NCBI GenBank assembly: GCA_047612485.1
Contig: JBLGAT010000002.1
Span: forward strand, 14,796 to 78,795
From: Sediminicola sp047612485
GTDB lineage: Bacteria > Bacteroidota > Bacteroidia > Flavobacteriales > Flavobacteriaceae
Reading direction: 5' to 3'
Length of the DNA: 64,000 bases
Shown here one piece after another: positions 1-8,763 of this stretch. Position 1 is the first letter of the stretch. The number at the start of each line of letters is the position of its first letter. Position numbers and translations under genes: made by a program. Under the pieces are notes generated by a model, which saw only the letters and a program-made list of their open reading frames with translations, did not search any database and was not told the origin of the DNA.

Positions 1-465
1 ACCATATTTTTGATAACTGGCTTCTAGGCAATCATGGATTCTAAGGGCTTCATCAAAATTTTCATAGCGCTCTTCATCCATGGAATAGATTTCCTTCCAA
101 GGCGGTAAGAGAAATACGGTATCATAAGTATAGGTCTCACAGGCTTCAATAAAACTATAATCATATTTTTGGCCAAAACAGTCCATATAGGCAACAACAT
201 CGGGTAAGCCACGATCCATAAAAACATGCTCAGCTGGTATTTTTGAAGCTTCATGAAACTGATTGATTCTGCCTTCTGCAATTTTTTTACTGAACAAAAG
301 GGGGTCGGTCACGAACAACTGCTGTATGCCTTTTTCCCTGGCTTCCAAGGTAATGCTCCTAGAAATTTCATGGATACATGGAAGCCCCATCAACTCTATT
401 TTTTCAACGATGGATGTTTTTCCGGTGCTAGGCCCGCCTGTGATAACAATTTTTTTTGGCTCCAA
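1..465 (-). CDS. AAA-type ATPase/kinase-like protein (3' end outside window)
   Basis: The reading frame is open from a TTG at 465 to the window edge (155 codons), so the C-terminus is missing. A P-loop GGPSTGKTS lies right at the N-terminus, followed by a FMDRGLPDVVAY segment, which is the pattern of the AAA_28/NadR-type nucleotide-binding family (P-loop, then a DRG/LPD motif). Such proteins are small cytoplasmic P-loop kinases or ATPases; the substrate of this one is unknown to me. No ATG is available near the P-loop, so I chose the TTG two residues before the conserved beta strand. It is divergent from the DUF493 gene. Confidence is good for the family and low for the exact start. Confidence 0.72.
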   Translation of the reverse strand, partial: MEPKKIVITGGPSTGKTSIVEKIELMGLPCIHEISRSITLEAREKGIQQLFVTDPLLFSKKIAEGRINQFHEASKIPAEHVFMDRGLPDVVAYMDCFGQKYDYSFIEACETYTYDTVFLLPPWKEIYSMDEERYENFDEALRIHDCLEASYQKYG

Positions 466-552
466 TAAAAATATTTTATGCTACAAAGTTAATGAAATAG
501 CGACTAGAGTAAAAAATTGCAACAGTTACTTTATATTTGCAAAAAGAAAAGT

Positions 553-840
553 ATGGATACTGAAAAATCTGACGAATTTTACAGAAAGCTAAAAATCCAA
601 TTGGAAGAAACCAGTTCTTGGCCCTCCAATTACCTCTATAAATTTATTGTTCCTACAGAAGGGGAGCACATTACACAAATCCATAAAATCTTCGATAATA
701 CTGGTGCCGTTATAGAATCCAAGCAATCCAAAAAAGGAAAATACACTAGTTTGTCAATTACCGTGCACCTTAAAAATGCGGATGCCGTAATTGAGAAATA
801 TATGGAAGTAGGAAAGGTCAAAGGGGTTATATCGCTTTAA
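553..840 (+). CDS. DUF493 family protein
   Basis: A 95-residue cytoplasmic protein matching the DUF493 (YbeD-like) family in length and pattern: an early YLYKFIVPTEG strand, a middle loop rich in Lys and Ser, and a late YTSLSITVHLKNADAVIEKY segment. This fold resembles a small ferredoxin-like regulatory (ACT-like) domain; no function is firmly established. An ATG further upstream (517) gives an unlikely extension, so I use the ATG at 553, after which homology-like sequence begins. It precedes DUF4290 and murA on the same strand, with 88 bases to the next gene. Confidence 0.85.
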   Translation: MDTEKSDEFYRKLKIQLEETSSWPSNYLYKFIVPTEGEHITQIHKIFDNTGAVIESKQSKKGKYTSLSITVHLKNADAVIEKYMEVGKVKGVISL

Positions 841-928
841 TAATAGTATTTGTACCATATTTTTGTTAATTTGCCGACCATATAAGGCATACTTCACTTA
901 TTATAATTTTTAAGCAAATTCTTTTAAT

Positions 929-1579
929 TTGAATCTAGTAGAAAACATAGAGTACAATACTGAGCGCTCGCAGCTCATTATTCCCGAGTACGGAAGACAT
1001 TTCCAAAAAATGGTGGATCACGCCATATCCATTGAAGACAGGGAGGAACGCAACAAAGTTGCCAAGGCCATCATTAGTGTTATGGGTAATATTCAGCCTC
1101 ATTTGAGGGATGTTCCCGACTTTCAACATAAGTTATGGGACCAGTTGTTTATTATGTCCGATTTTAAATTGGACGTAGACTCCCCTTATCCTATCACCAG
1201 TAAGGAGGTCCTTCGGAAAAAGCCAGATCCTTTGGCCTATCCACAGAATTTTCCAAAATATCGCTTTTACGGGAACAATATCAAGAGAATGGTTGATGTT
1301 GCCGTGGAATGGGAAAAGGGAGACATGAGGGATGGTCTGGAATACGCCATAGCCAATCACATGAAAAAATGTTACCTTAATTGGAACAAAGATGTGGTAG
1401 ACGATAGTGCCATTTTCAAACATTTATATGAATTGAGCGATGGACAGATCGATCTAAAAGGCGAAAACCTTACCGAAAGTGGACAATTCCTTAAGAACAG
1501 GGTTGCAAAAACCCCTAGGAGCAGTAGTCCAAAAAAGAACCAAAGAAGCAATACTAACCGCGGTAAAAAGCGATACTAA
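929..1579 (+). CDS. DUF4290 domain-containing protein
   Basis: A 216-residue protein recognisable as DUF4290, a family restricted to Bacteroidota and usually located directly upstream of murA, as here (14 bases). The start is a TTG at 929; no ATG lies before the conserved NLVENIEYNTERSQL opening. The C-terminal 25 residues are basic and low in complexity (KTPRSSSPKKNQRSNTNRG), suggesting a flexible nucleic-acid or membrane-binding tail. No catalytic motif is visible. The conserved coupling to murA points to a cell-envelope or cell-cycle link, but this is inference only. Confidence 0.88.
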   Translation: MNLVENIEYNTERSQLIIPEYGRHFQKMVDHAISIEDREERNKVAKAIISVMGNIQPHLRDVPDFQHKLWDQLFIMSDFKLDVDSPYPITSKEVLRKKPDPLAYPQNFPKYRFYGNNIKRMVDVAVEWEKGDMRDGLEYAIANHMKKCYLNWNKDVVDDSAIFKHLYELSDGQIDLKGENLTESGQFLKNRVAKTPRSSSPKKNQRSNTNRGKKRY

Positions 1580-1593
1580 TATTTTCAACGTAA

Positions 1594-2901
1594 ATGGGAA
1601 CATTTAGGATTGAAGGTGGTCACCAACTACACGGTGAAATTACACCACAGGGAGCAAAAAATGAGGCCTTACAAATTCTTTGTGCCGTACTACTGACTTC
1701 AGAAAGAGTTACAATACATAATATTCCGGACATTGTAGATGTCAACAAGCTAATTTCCTTATTGGAGGACTTGGGTGTTAAGATCCAGAAGAAAGGGAAG
1801 GGGTCATTTACCTTTAAGGCCGATGATGTGAATTTGGATTACCTCCAATCGGATCAGTTCAAGAAGGACGGTAGGGGATTGAGGGGATCCATTATGTTGG
1901 TGGGACCCTTATTGGCACGTTTCGGAAAAGGATATATCCCAAAACCAGGGGGCGATAAAATTGGTCGTCGTAGATTGGATACCCATTTTGAGGGGTTGAT
2001 TAAATTGGGCGCAAAATTCAGGTACAACAAGGAAGAATTGTTTTACGGAGTAGAGGCTAAAAAATTGAAAGGCACCTATATGCTTCTTGATGAGGCTTCC
2101 GTTACGGGTACGGCCAACATTCTGATGGCTGCCGTACTTGCAGAAGGGGAAACCACTATTTATAATGCTGCTTGCGAGCCCTATTTACAACAACTGTGCA
2201 AGATGCTCATTAGGATGGGGGCGAAGATCACGGGCGTTGGCTCCAATATGTTGAAAATAGAAGGAGTTGAAAAACTAGGTGGAACGGAGCACACCATGCT
2301 TCCCGATATGATTGAGATTGGGAGTTGGATAGGACTTGCTGCCATGACACGAAGTGAACTGACCATCAAAAATGTCAGTTGGGACAATTTGGGCCAGATC
2401 CCAACTGTTTTTAGAAAACTGGGAATAACCTTGGAACGCAAAGGGGATGATATTTATATTCCCGCGCACAAGGACGGTTATGAAATACAGAACTATATAG
2501 ATGGTTCCATTTTAACCATAGCAGATGCTCCTTGGCCAGGGCTTACGCCAGATTTACTGAGTATTATTTTGGTAATGGCAACACAGGCCAAAGGTGAGGT
2601 TTTGATACACCAAAAAATGTTCGAAAGCCGTTTGTTCTTCGTTGATAAACTTATTGATATGGGTGCAAAAATTATCCTCTGCGATCCCCATAGGGCTACC
2701 ATAATTGGCCATGATTTTAAGTCGACCTTAAAGGCTACTACCATGGTGTCCCCAGATATTAGGGCTGGGGTATCTTTGTTGATAGCGGCCTTATCAGCAA
2801 AAGGGATCTCTACCATCCACAATATTGAACAGATAGATAGGGGTTACGAGAATATAGATGAACGCCTTAGGGCCATAGGCGCTAAGATTGTAAGAGTCTA
2901 G
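1594..2901 (+). CDS. murA: UDP-N-acetylglucosamine 1-carboxyvinyltransferase MurA
   Basis: MurA transfers enolpyruvate from PEP to UDP-GlcNAc, the first committed step of peptidoglycan synthesis, in the cytoplasm. The 435-residue length, the N-terminal GGHQLHGEITPQGAKNEAL substrate-binding segment with Lys22 and Asn23, and the later RGSIMLVGPLLARFGKG block are diagnostic. The active-site loop reads PKPGGDKIGRRRLDTH: residue 121 (codon 1954-1956) is Asp where Escherichia coli MurA has Cys115. Cys-to-Asp enzymes are known to be active but insensitive to fosfomycin. It probably forms an operon with DUF4290. The stop is one base from the convergent gene at 2903. Confidence 0.97.
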   Translation: MGTFRIEGGHQLHGEITPQGAKNEALQILCAVLLTSERVTIHNIPDIVDVNKLISLLEDLGVKIQKKGKGSFTFKADDVNLDYLQSDQFKKDGRGLRGSIMLVGPLLARFGKGYIPKPGGDKIGRRRLDTHFEGLIKLGAKFRYNKEELFYGVEAKKLKGTYMLLDEASVTGTANILMAAVLAEGETTIYNAACEPYLQQLCKMLIRMGAKITGVGSNMLKIEGVEKLGGTEHTMLPDMIEIGSWIGLAAMTRSELTIKNVSWDNLGQIPTVFRKLGITLERKGDDIYIPAHKDGYEIQNYIDGSILTIADAPWPGLTPDLLSIILVMATQAKGEVLIHQKMFESRLFFVDKLIDMGAKIILCDPHRATIIGHDFKSTLKATTMVSPDIRAGVSLLIAALSAKGISTIHNIEQIDRGYENIDERLRAIGAKIVRV

Positions 2902-2902
2902 T

Positions 2903-3316
2903 TTAGCAATAGAATATTTCCAAAACACTCCAAACACAAATTAAATTCCATAAAACAGTACGAATCCAATTTCTTTTTTCCAGCCGTTGCAAATCTTCTG
3001 GGGAAAAGGAGTTGGACCCTATTTTTGCGTGAAGTGGTACAAATATGGAAAAGGTAGTGGCCCAAAGGGCAAGCACCATGACAAAACTGCCAACTGAATA
3101 AAAGGACTGAGTTTCATAGAACTGAAAACCGCTTACAAGAAGCTGCCCCAACATGAGAGGCATAACAATGTAGGTAATTCGAACCGTATATTTTTGGTGC
3201 CAGTTGACCAGATCCGCTGTGGCAAAGTATTTAAAACTCGGATATACCACGAGTTGCACCATCCAAATCAGGACAACCAGTCCTGAATCCAAAAGAAGCC
3301 GTAATTCTGCGATCAT
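2903..3316 (-). CDS. Four-helix membrane protein of unknown function
   Basis: A 137-residue integral membrane protein with four hydrophobic stretches at about residues 7-27, 47-65, 76-97 and 115-135. A WHQKYTVRITYIVMPLM segment with His and Arg at the membrane edge, and an RLEKRNWIRTVLWN motif before the last helix, look conserved rather than random. I do not recognise a characterised family. It follows the pirin gene on the same strand (23 bases), so it may be its operon partner, and it ends one base from murA with no visible terminator between them. Confidence 0.75.
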   Translation of the reverse strand: MIAELRLLLDSGLVVLIWMVQLVVYPSFKYFATADLVNWHQKYTVRITYIVMPLMLGQLLVSGFQFYETQSFYSVGSFVMVLALWATTFSIFVPLHAKIGSNSFSPEDLQRLEKRNWIRTVLWNLICVWSVLEIFYC

Positions 3317-3339
3317 GTACTTAGATAATTTGCGGTGGC

Positions 3340-4338
3340 TTATTTTTCAACCAATGTTCCATCTGGATATTGGGCAAACCTTCCTTTTTCCCGATCGTGA
3401 ACATTATCTGAATAGGGCCACGGCCATCCCCCGAATTGAGTCAATTGATATTCTTGCATGGCCTGTTGTATTTCTTGGTCCGTGTTCATTACAAAAGGGC
3501 CATATTTGGCAACGGGTTCATTTATGGGCCTGCCCTGCAGCATAAGAAAGGAGGCCTTTTTAGTGCCACTCTTTATGGTTACCTCTTGGTCAGATTGCAG
3601 ATCGATCCCGTGATTTGGGGTGATTTTTTCATTACCGATATCACAATGGTCCCCTTCGTAAAAGTAAAGGCTTCTGTGTACTTCCTTATCTGACCTGGGC
3701 AATACAAACTCAGTATTGGGATCTAAGTGGATGTTCCAAACCGCTACTTCATTTTCTGGATCTGCGGCCCAAGAATTTGGTGCCGGCTTAGGTGCGTTAT
3801 TACCTTTAAAGGTCCCTGCTATTACTTTAACTGAAGTTCCATTTTCCTTAACCACGGGTATGTCCTCATGCCACAACATGGCAAAATGGGGATCTACAAA
3901 TTTATTGGCCTTGGGAAGGTTCAGCCAGATCTGGAAAAGTTCCAAAGGGTTTTCTTCCTCTGTTTTAAGTAAAGGGAACATTTCTGAGTGTTGCACCCCT
4001 CTCCCGGCCGTCATCCACTGCACATCTCCCTCTCCAAAGCGTCCTGCCGCCCCTAAAGAGTCAGAGTGGTCACAATACCCTTTGTTGACAATGGTGATGG
4101 TTTCAAACCCTCTATGGGGATGATATGGAAAACCAGGAATGGTCTGTCCATGATACATCCTCCACCCATCTTTAATGGTAAAGTCATTTCCTAAATTTCG
4201 GCCCTCAAGCGATACCGCAGGGCCCATTTCCGCATTGCCTTTAGGGTAATGGTCCAGATGGTACACACAAAATAAAAAGGGATCCTGTGTTTGCCAAGGA
4301 AAGCCCAAGGGATATATGTTTTTAATGGTATCTTTCAT
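3340..4338 (-). CDS. Pirin family protein
   Basis: A 332-residue two-cupin protein of the pirin family. The N-terminal cupin carries the metal site HPHRGFETITIV (His73, His75) and WMTAGRGVQHSE (His117, Glu119), equivalent to the four iron ligands of human pirin. Pirins are cytoplasmic iron proteins; some have quercetin dioxygenase activity and others modulate enzymes or transcription, so the substrate here is open. The C-terminal cupin (about residues 190-300) lacks the full metal set, as is usual. The next gene upstream (VOC, 4385) is on the same strand 46 bases away. Confidence 0.92.
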   Translation of the reverse strand: MKDTIKNIYPLGFPWQTQDPFLFCVYHLDHYPKGNAEMGPAVSLEGRNLGNDFTIKDGWRMYHGQTIPGFPYHPHRGFETITIVNKGYCDHSDSLGAAGRFGEGDVQWMTAGRGVQHSEMFPLLKTEEENPLELFQIWLNLPKANKFVDPHFAMLWHEDIPVVKENGTSVKVIAGTFKGNNAPKPAPNSWAADPENEVAVWNIHLDPNTEFVLPRSDKEVHRSLYFYEGDHCDIGNEKITPNHGIDLQSDQEVTIKSGTKKASFLMLQGRPINEPVAKYGPFVMNTDQEIQQAMQEYQLTQFGGWPWPYSDNVHDREKGRFAQYPDGTLVEK

Positions 4339-4384
4339 GGTTCAGATATTAATTTGAAACGAAACAAGTATACGTGCCATTCTA

Positions 4385-4828
4385 TTAATGCAAGGCATCA
4401 TTAATTTCTATCCAGTACCCTTCTGGGTCACGTAAATAAATTTGTTGTACCCCGTCGGCCCTTAATGTAATGGCATTTTTGGTTCCGGGCCAATCCTCGT
4501 ACTCAACATGATTGTTATTCAATTTTGCTATTAAAGCCTGCAACTTTTGGGTGGATAGACAAAGGTGCATGGATTTGTTTTTTTTCATAACCACCGTATC
4601 TTTTAAGATGAGGTGCAACTGGGTATTTCCCTGCAGTTGGAACCAACGAAATCCCGGATCATTTGTTGGATGTGGAATTTCATTTAGTTGGAGTACATTG
4701 GCATAAAAGTCACCAGTTTTTTTAAGATCGTTTACAATTAGGGACGAATGGTCAATGGCAAAATCAAAGGATTGTGCCGTGGTGGTGGCAACGCAAAGAA
4801 ATAGGATCAACACAGAAAAATATTTCAT
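4385..4828 (-). CDS. Secreted VOC (glyoxalase/bleomycin-resistance fold) protein
   Basis: A 147-residue protein with an N-terminal signal peptide (MKYFSVLILFLCVATTTAQS) followed by a single VOC domain: FAIDHSSLIVNDLKKTGDFY at the start and QIYLRDPEGYWIEIND at the end, the latter holding the usual metal-ligand Glu. VOC proteins use a metal in a paired beta-alpha-beta3 fold for isomerase, lyase or dioxygenase chemistry or for ligand binding. Export to the periplasm is unusual for glyoxalase I and argues for a different substrate. The substrate is not evident. Confidence 0.85.
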   Translation of the reverse strand: MKYFSVLILFLCVATTTAQSFDFAIDHSSLIVNDLKKTGDFYANVLQLNEIPHPTNDPGFRWFQLQGNTQLHLILKDTVVMKKNKSMHLCLSTQKLQALIAKLNNNHVEYEDWPGTKNAITLRADGVQQIYLRDPEGYWIEINDALH

Positions 4829-4878
4829 GGAATTCTAAGTTATTTTGAAGATACAAGGTACTTAAAAATAAGGAAATG

Positions 4879-5292
4879 TTATGGCAGTATTTTCTCCATG
4901 ACCACAAAATCAATATGACCTTTTGAATATGTCACCGGTGTCTCGGTAAGCCCAAATTTAAGGTAAAAGTCCGTTTTGTCACGTCTTGCATTGCACCATA
5001 TTTTTTTAACACCTATTCTTTGGGCCTCCTGTAGTAAATGCTTCAACATTTGTCTGCCATATCCTTTTCCCTGTTCTGTGGTTTTGGTGGCCAATTTCCG
5101 AAACTGTGCAGAATCATCTTTTATAAACAGGGAAGCTACGGTAACCATTTCTTCATCACGGAACAACCCAAAATGAATCCCATGTTGGTCCTCAGGTAAT
5201 TTAATGTACTCCAACGGTTTGTTGGGCCACATTACATAATGGCGCAATGCCCAAGTGGCCTGAGCAGGGATGGGTTTAATCAGTATTCCCAT
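4879..5292 (-). CDS. GNAT family N-acetyltransferase
   Basis: A 137-residue GNAT acetyltransferase. The acetyl-CoA pyrophosphate loop is visible as EQGKGYGRQML (Q/R-x-x-G-x-G/A type) at about residues 72-82, followed by the helix and the IWCNARRDKTDFYLKFG motif typical of the C-terminal half. Members acetylate small amines or protein N-termini; the substrate is unknown. Its start overlaps the end of the YhhN gene by 17 bases, so the two are translationally coupled in one minus-strand operon. Confidence 0.88.
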   Translation of the reverse strand: MGILIKPIPAQATWALRHYVMWPNKPLEYIKLPEDQHGIHFGLFRDEEMVTVASLFIKDDSAQFRKLATKTTEQGKGYGRQMLKHLLQEAQRIGVKKIWCNARRDKTDFYLKFGLTETPVTYSKGHIDFVVMEKILP

Positions 5293-5989
5293 TTATATCC
5301 TTTATTAATCCTCTTATAATTAAGTATTGAGCTGTTGCGTAAGTACCCATCACCAAAAAATTTGAATAGGGAAGGGGTATTAAAAATTTGTTGATTGCCA
5401 AAAGACTATCTGAAATTATGAAACTTAGCGCGCCAATAAAAACCATAAGAAAACCATTGTCAGATACATTCCCTTTTCGCTTATAGGCCGTAATCACCAT
5501 GATTAGAATGGCAAGTATATAGATTGCGACAGGAATTTTTATGTTTCCCAAATGGATATAAAGAACAACATATAATGCAACTCCATAGCTCGAAAGAAGT
5601 AATGTCATTACCCAAAAATCTAATCTAATCTTTGAATTGCTTTGAAGGTAAAAGCAAAATGCATAACAAATATGGGCCAAAAGAAAGGAGCCTAATCCCA
5701 AGACAAAGAAAGCTTCTGATAATTGGTCGAACAAAAGAAAAACATCCCCCATTAGCGAAAACACCAAGGCCAATAGGGTATATAGCGAAAGGGATTGTTT
5801 CATTCCACTTCTATTCTGTAAAAAATAGAATATTAGGGATAGCAGAATCAATGGTTTGCTGACCACCCTGAAAAAAATATAAGAAGTACTGCCAAAATAA
5901 ATATCCAAGGCCACCAACAAAAAGAAAAGCAATCCAAATAGTAGATGTTGAAAGGGTGATTTGGTCATGGTCCAATATAATTTACTCAT
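5276..5989 (-). CDS. YhhN/TMEM86-type membrane protein (lysoplasmalogenase family)
   Basis: A 237-residue integral membrane protein with seven to eight hydrophobic helices and the LVFSLMGDVFLLF and FIGALSFIISDSLLAINKF signatures of the YhhN family (PF07947), in which the conserved Asp residues (GD and SD) are thought to be catalytic. Characterised members hydrolyse the vinyl-ether bond of lysoplasmalogens. Whether this organism makes plasmalogens is unknown, so the substrate is an inference from the family. The start overlaps the stop of the upstream TIM-barrel gene by four bases (ATGA), and its 3' end overlaps the GNAT gene. Confidence 0.88.
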   Translation of the reverse strand: MSKLYWTMTKSPFQHLLFGLLFFLLVALDIYFGSTSYIFFRVVSKPLILLSLIFYFLQNRSGMKQSLSLYTLLALVFSLMGDVFLLFDQLSEAFFVLGLGSFLLAHICYAFCFYLQSNSKIRLDFWVMTLLLSSYGVALYVVLYIHLGNIKIPVAIYILAILIMVITAYKRKGNVSDNGFLMVFIGALSFIISDSLLAINKFLIPLPYSNFLVMGTYATAQYLIIRGLIKDINGNTD

Positions 5990-6642
5990 CTCTGTACCTT
6001 TACATTTATTTCTTTAAAGGGTTCACCTGTGTTCGGAGGGGTATAGGATATTGCATTGGCGCCAAATTCAATTACCCTTAAGATGGTTTCATCATCTTTA
6101 CCGCCTGTGGCAAGAATGGCCACTTTGTCATCGTAATCCCTGATCCGTTGTGCAATTTCGTGTGTTTTTTCGGCACCGGACACGTTAAAAATATCGACTC
6201 CAGCTTCAATTCTACCTTTTATATCGTCCTTTTCTGAAACAATGGTAATGGTCACTGGGTTATCTATTTTTTCCTTTAAGTGTTTGATCAATTCATTAGG
6301 GGTCGGTTTGTTAAGAACCACCCCCAATGCCCCTGGATATTCTGCCTGCATCGCAAGTTCTACAGATCTCTTCCCAGTGGTCAGGCCCCCTCCCACACTG
6401 CAAAATATTGGTTTGTCAGCGGCAAGGATCAAAGCGTGTGTGATCATTGGCTGTGGGGTAAAGGCGTACACGGCAATGATGGCGTTTGCATTTGTACTAC
6501 GTATAATGGCAACATCGGTTGAGAAAAGAAAGGATTTTAATAACTGTCCAAAAACCCGTATTCCCGAACATTGTTCAATAGACTCGGGTACGGTCACAAT
6601 ATTATTTCTGAGCCTACTACCTAAAGATGGGATATATCTCAT
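5986..6642 (-). CDS. TIM-barrel protein, possible phosphosugar-binding enzyme
   Basis: A 218-residue protein with alternating strands and helices and the late glycine-rich strand ends typical of phosphate-binding TIM barrels: PIFCSVGGGLTTGKRS, GVDIFNVSGAEKT and VAILATGGKDDETI. The pattern resembles NanE-like epimerases and related small barrels, which databases often label simply 'hydrolase'. I cannot assign a reaction. It heads a compact minus-strand operon with YhhN (4-base overlap) and GNAT (17-base overlap). Confidence 0.75.
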   Translation of the reverse strand: MRYIPSLGSRLRNNIVTVPESIEQCSGIRVFGQLLKSFLFSTDVAIIRSTNANAIIAVYAFTPQPMITHALILAADKPIFCSVGGGLTTGKRSVELAMQAEYPGALGVVLNKPTPNELIKHLKEKIDNPVTITIVSEKDDIKGRIEAGVDIFNVSGAEKTHEIAQRIRDYDDKVAILATGGKDDETILRVIEFGANAISYTPPNTGEPFKEINVKVQR

Positions 6643-6730
6643 AATTGTTTTCGGAATGAATTGAATAAGATCCCTAATTACCTCATATCTAATGTACTAA
6701 ATATTAGCAAGACAATAATTGTCCTATGAC

Positions 6731-7237
6731 TTACTTTTTCACGCCATGGGTAGTGAAGGAAATCCCCTGTTGCCCTGTTGTGGATATCATCACAGCTTCG
6801 AATAGAGGTTCGTGGGTATTTTTATTTACGGCCCATTCAATGGTGAAATTGGCACCAGCCCCTCCATGGTTGTCATCTTGGTCTATTACAATATGAATAG
6901 TTTCGAGGGGTCTTATGACAACAGGTTTTTCAAAATAGGTCCTAATTAATTTCCCCTGAGTATCATAATAATCGGTACGCAGGATATAAATAGAATCCTT
7001 GGAACTGATGTTGCGCATACTGGCCGTTGCCGTTAAATTGTGGGTGCCCATTTGGCTCCGATCATAGATCTCGGAATAGATGGATAAATAAGAACTCCCG
7101 TAAACAAGACTATCTTTTGGATTGAGGTCTACCGTTCTACTTTCCCAGTTTATAGGATTCATATGACTTACTTCCTTAGATTCTTCACATCCAAAAGTGA
7201 TCGAAATAAAGAACAGGAATAGGCATATGGACTTCAT
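6731..7237 (-). CDS. DUF3124 lipoprotein
   Basis: A 168-residue lipoprotein: a short signal peptide ends in a lipobox (ITFGC, Cys17). The mature part matches the DUF3124 pattern, with GSSYLSIYSEIYDRS, LTATASMRNISSKDSIYIL, YYDTQGKLI and a closing GQQGISFTTHG. It should sit in the periplasm or outer membrane as a beta-rich domain. No enzymatic motif is evident and the family has no known function. It stands alone between the TIM-barrel operon (88 bases away) and the M20 gene. Confidence 0.87.
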   Translation of the reverse strand: MKSICLFLFFISITFGCEESKEVSHMNPINWESRTVDLNPKDSLVYGSSYLSIYSEIYDRSQMGTHNLTATASMRNISSKDSIYILRTDYYDTQGKLIRTYFEKPVVIRPLETIHIVIDQDDNHGGAGANFTIEWAVNKNTHEPLFEAVMISTTGQQGISFTTHGVKK

Positions 7238-7322
7238 ATTTTCTAGTTTGGTTTTAATGTATCAAATAATTATTTAAGCAGACTTCTAAAAAAAGCTGGC
7301 ACCACCTACCTAGAATTTTATA

Positions 7323-8750
7323 TTAGTTTTTTCCAATCGGCGGTGGTCCTGCAGGTACAATGGCTTCATAGACCTCGTTACCTTTTCTCTCTTTGTACTC
7401 TGCCTTTACCTTCTCTACCAATTTTGGGTTCTCAAAAAGGTCTACCATTGTCATTCCCATCGCTTTTGCGGCATAGGCCATTCCTTTATGACCAATACTC
7501 ATCCCGCCACAAGCTACGACCGCCCAAGAATGCCATGGGGTATCCTTTGGGGCCGTGGTCACGCCCAAATTGATGTTGGCCACATTCCAGCTTACGTCCC
7601 CTACATCTGTAGAACCTCCACCTGGGTTTTCTCTGGTTTCTTCCAAAGGATAGATATTACTGTCCATCCCTACTTCTGCCTTTCCGGTCCCTTCTTGAAT
7701 TTTTTTGCCAAAAGCGGTCTCTTCCGCTGTGTAGGAAATAGGACCCAAAAGCTCCAAATTCTTCTGCATGATTTCCCCACCGGATCTGTTGACCAAAGTT
7801 TCGTAAATGCCTGAAATCAACGATATTTTATAATCCACATTGGCCATGATAGCAGCACCTTCCGCCATTTTTTGAACCCTTTCGTAAACGGGCATCATAC
7901 CACTGCGCTTACTATCGCGTACCCTTACCCATAATCGTGAATAATCGGGCACCACATTGACCACCTGACCGCCATCTTGAATGTGGTAATGGATACGCAC
8001 CGTAGGTTTAATATGTTCCCTATAGTAGTTGATCCCATTGGTATACAATTCCAAGGCATCGGAGGCGCTACGGCCATTCCATGGATCCATGGAGGCATGT
8101 GCCGCTTGGCCAAAAAATTCAACCTTAAAGTCTACCAATGCCAAAGAGCTTTGCACGTCTGCCTTGGTATCGGCACTTGGATGCCAACTAATATTTACAT
8201 CCACTCCATCCCAAATACCTTCACGCACCATCCAAATCTTTCCAAAAAACTTTTCTTCGGATGGTGTCCCCATAAACTTTATGGTTCCTTTTAATTTTCC
8301 TTGTTCGATAAGCTCCTTTGCGGCTATTGCCGACCCCAGACTGGCCGCACCAAATAGGTTGTGGCCGCATCCATGTCCGGCAGCCCCTTCGTTCAGGGGG
8401 TCTTTGGTAGGTTGTGCCTTTTGGGATATTCCCGGTAGGGCATCAAACTCCCCCAAGACACTAATGACTGGACTTCCACTGCCGTATGTTGCTACAAAGG
8501 CTGTTGGCATTCCGGCAACGCCGCGTTCAACGGCAAACCCATTTTTTTCGGCATAATCAGCCAATATTTTAGAGGATTGCTGTTCCTCAAAAGCTGTTTC
8601 CGCCAATGCCCAAATAGAATCGCTGATCTTGGTCAAAGCTTCCTCGTGGCGTTCTACAGAAGCTATGATAGCTTTCTTGTTACTGTTCATTTTTTGCGAG
8701 CATACCGATGCGGTTACCATTAGTACCACTAAAAACATTATTTTTTTCAT
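7323..8750 (-). CDS. M20 family amidohydrolase (AbgB-like), exported
   Basis: A 475-residue M20D peptidase/amidohydrolase. The metal-site motifs are GEFDALPG, GAAGHGCGHNLFG, GTPSEEKFFGK and, late, ASWAVVACGG-type residues around WHSWAVV; the dimerisation domain is the AHASMDPWNGRSASDAL block. AbgB relatives cleave p-aminobenzoyl-glutamate or other N-acyl amino acids. The start at 8750 is preferred over an ATG at 8786 because it opens directly on a signal peptide (MKKIMFLVVLMVTASVCS), with a possible lipobox at ASVC, and avoids overlap with the DUF1801 gene. Export suggests scavenging of amide-linked amino acids. Confidence 0.9.
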   Translation of the reverse strand: MKKIMFLVVLMVTASVCSQKMNSNKKAIIASVERHEEALTKISDSIWALAETAFEEQQSSKILADYAEKNGFAVERGVAGMPTAFVATYGSGSPVISVLGEFDALPGISQKAQPTKDPLNEGAAGHGCGHNLFGAASLGSAIAAKELIEQGKLKGTIKFMGTPSEEKFFGKIWMVREGIWDGVDVNISWHPSADTKADVQSSLALVDFKVEFFGQAAHASMDPWNGRSASDALELYTNGINYYREHIKPTVRIHYHIQDGGQVVNVVPDYSRLWVRVRDSKRSGMMPVYERVQKMAEGAAIMANVDYKISLISGIYETLVNRSGGEIMQKNLELLGPISYTAEETAFGKKIQEGTGKAEVGMDSNIYPLEETRENPGGGSTDVGDVSWNVANINLGVTTAPKDTPWHSWAVVACGGMSIGHKGMAYAAKAMGMTMVDLFENPKLVEKVKAEYKERKGNEVYEAIVPAGPPPIGKN

Positions 8751-8763
8751 GTGTTGGGTTGAT

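Noticed and set aside
3340..4338. Plus-strand frames across the pirin gene
   Set aside because: They run antisense to a gene with complete pirin metal-site motifs and show no family pattern.
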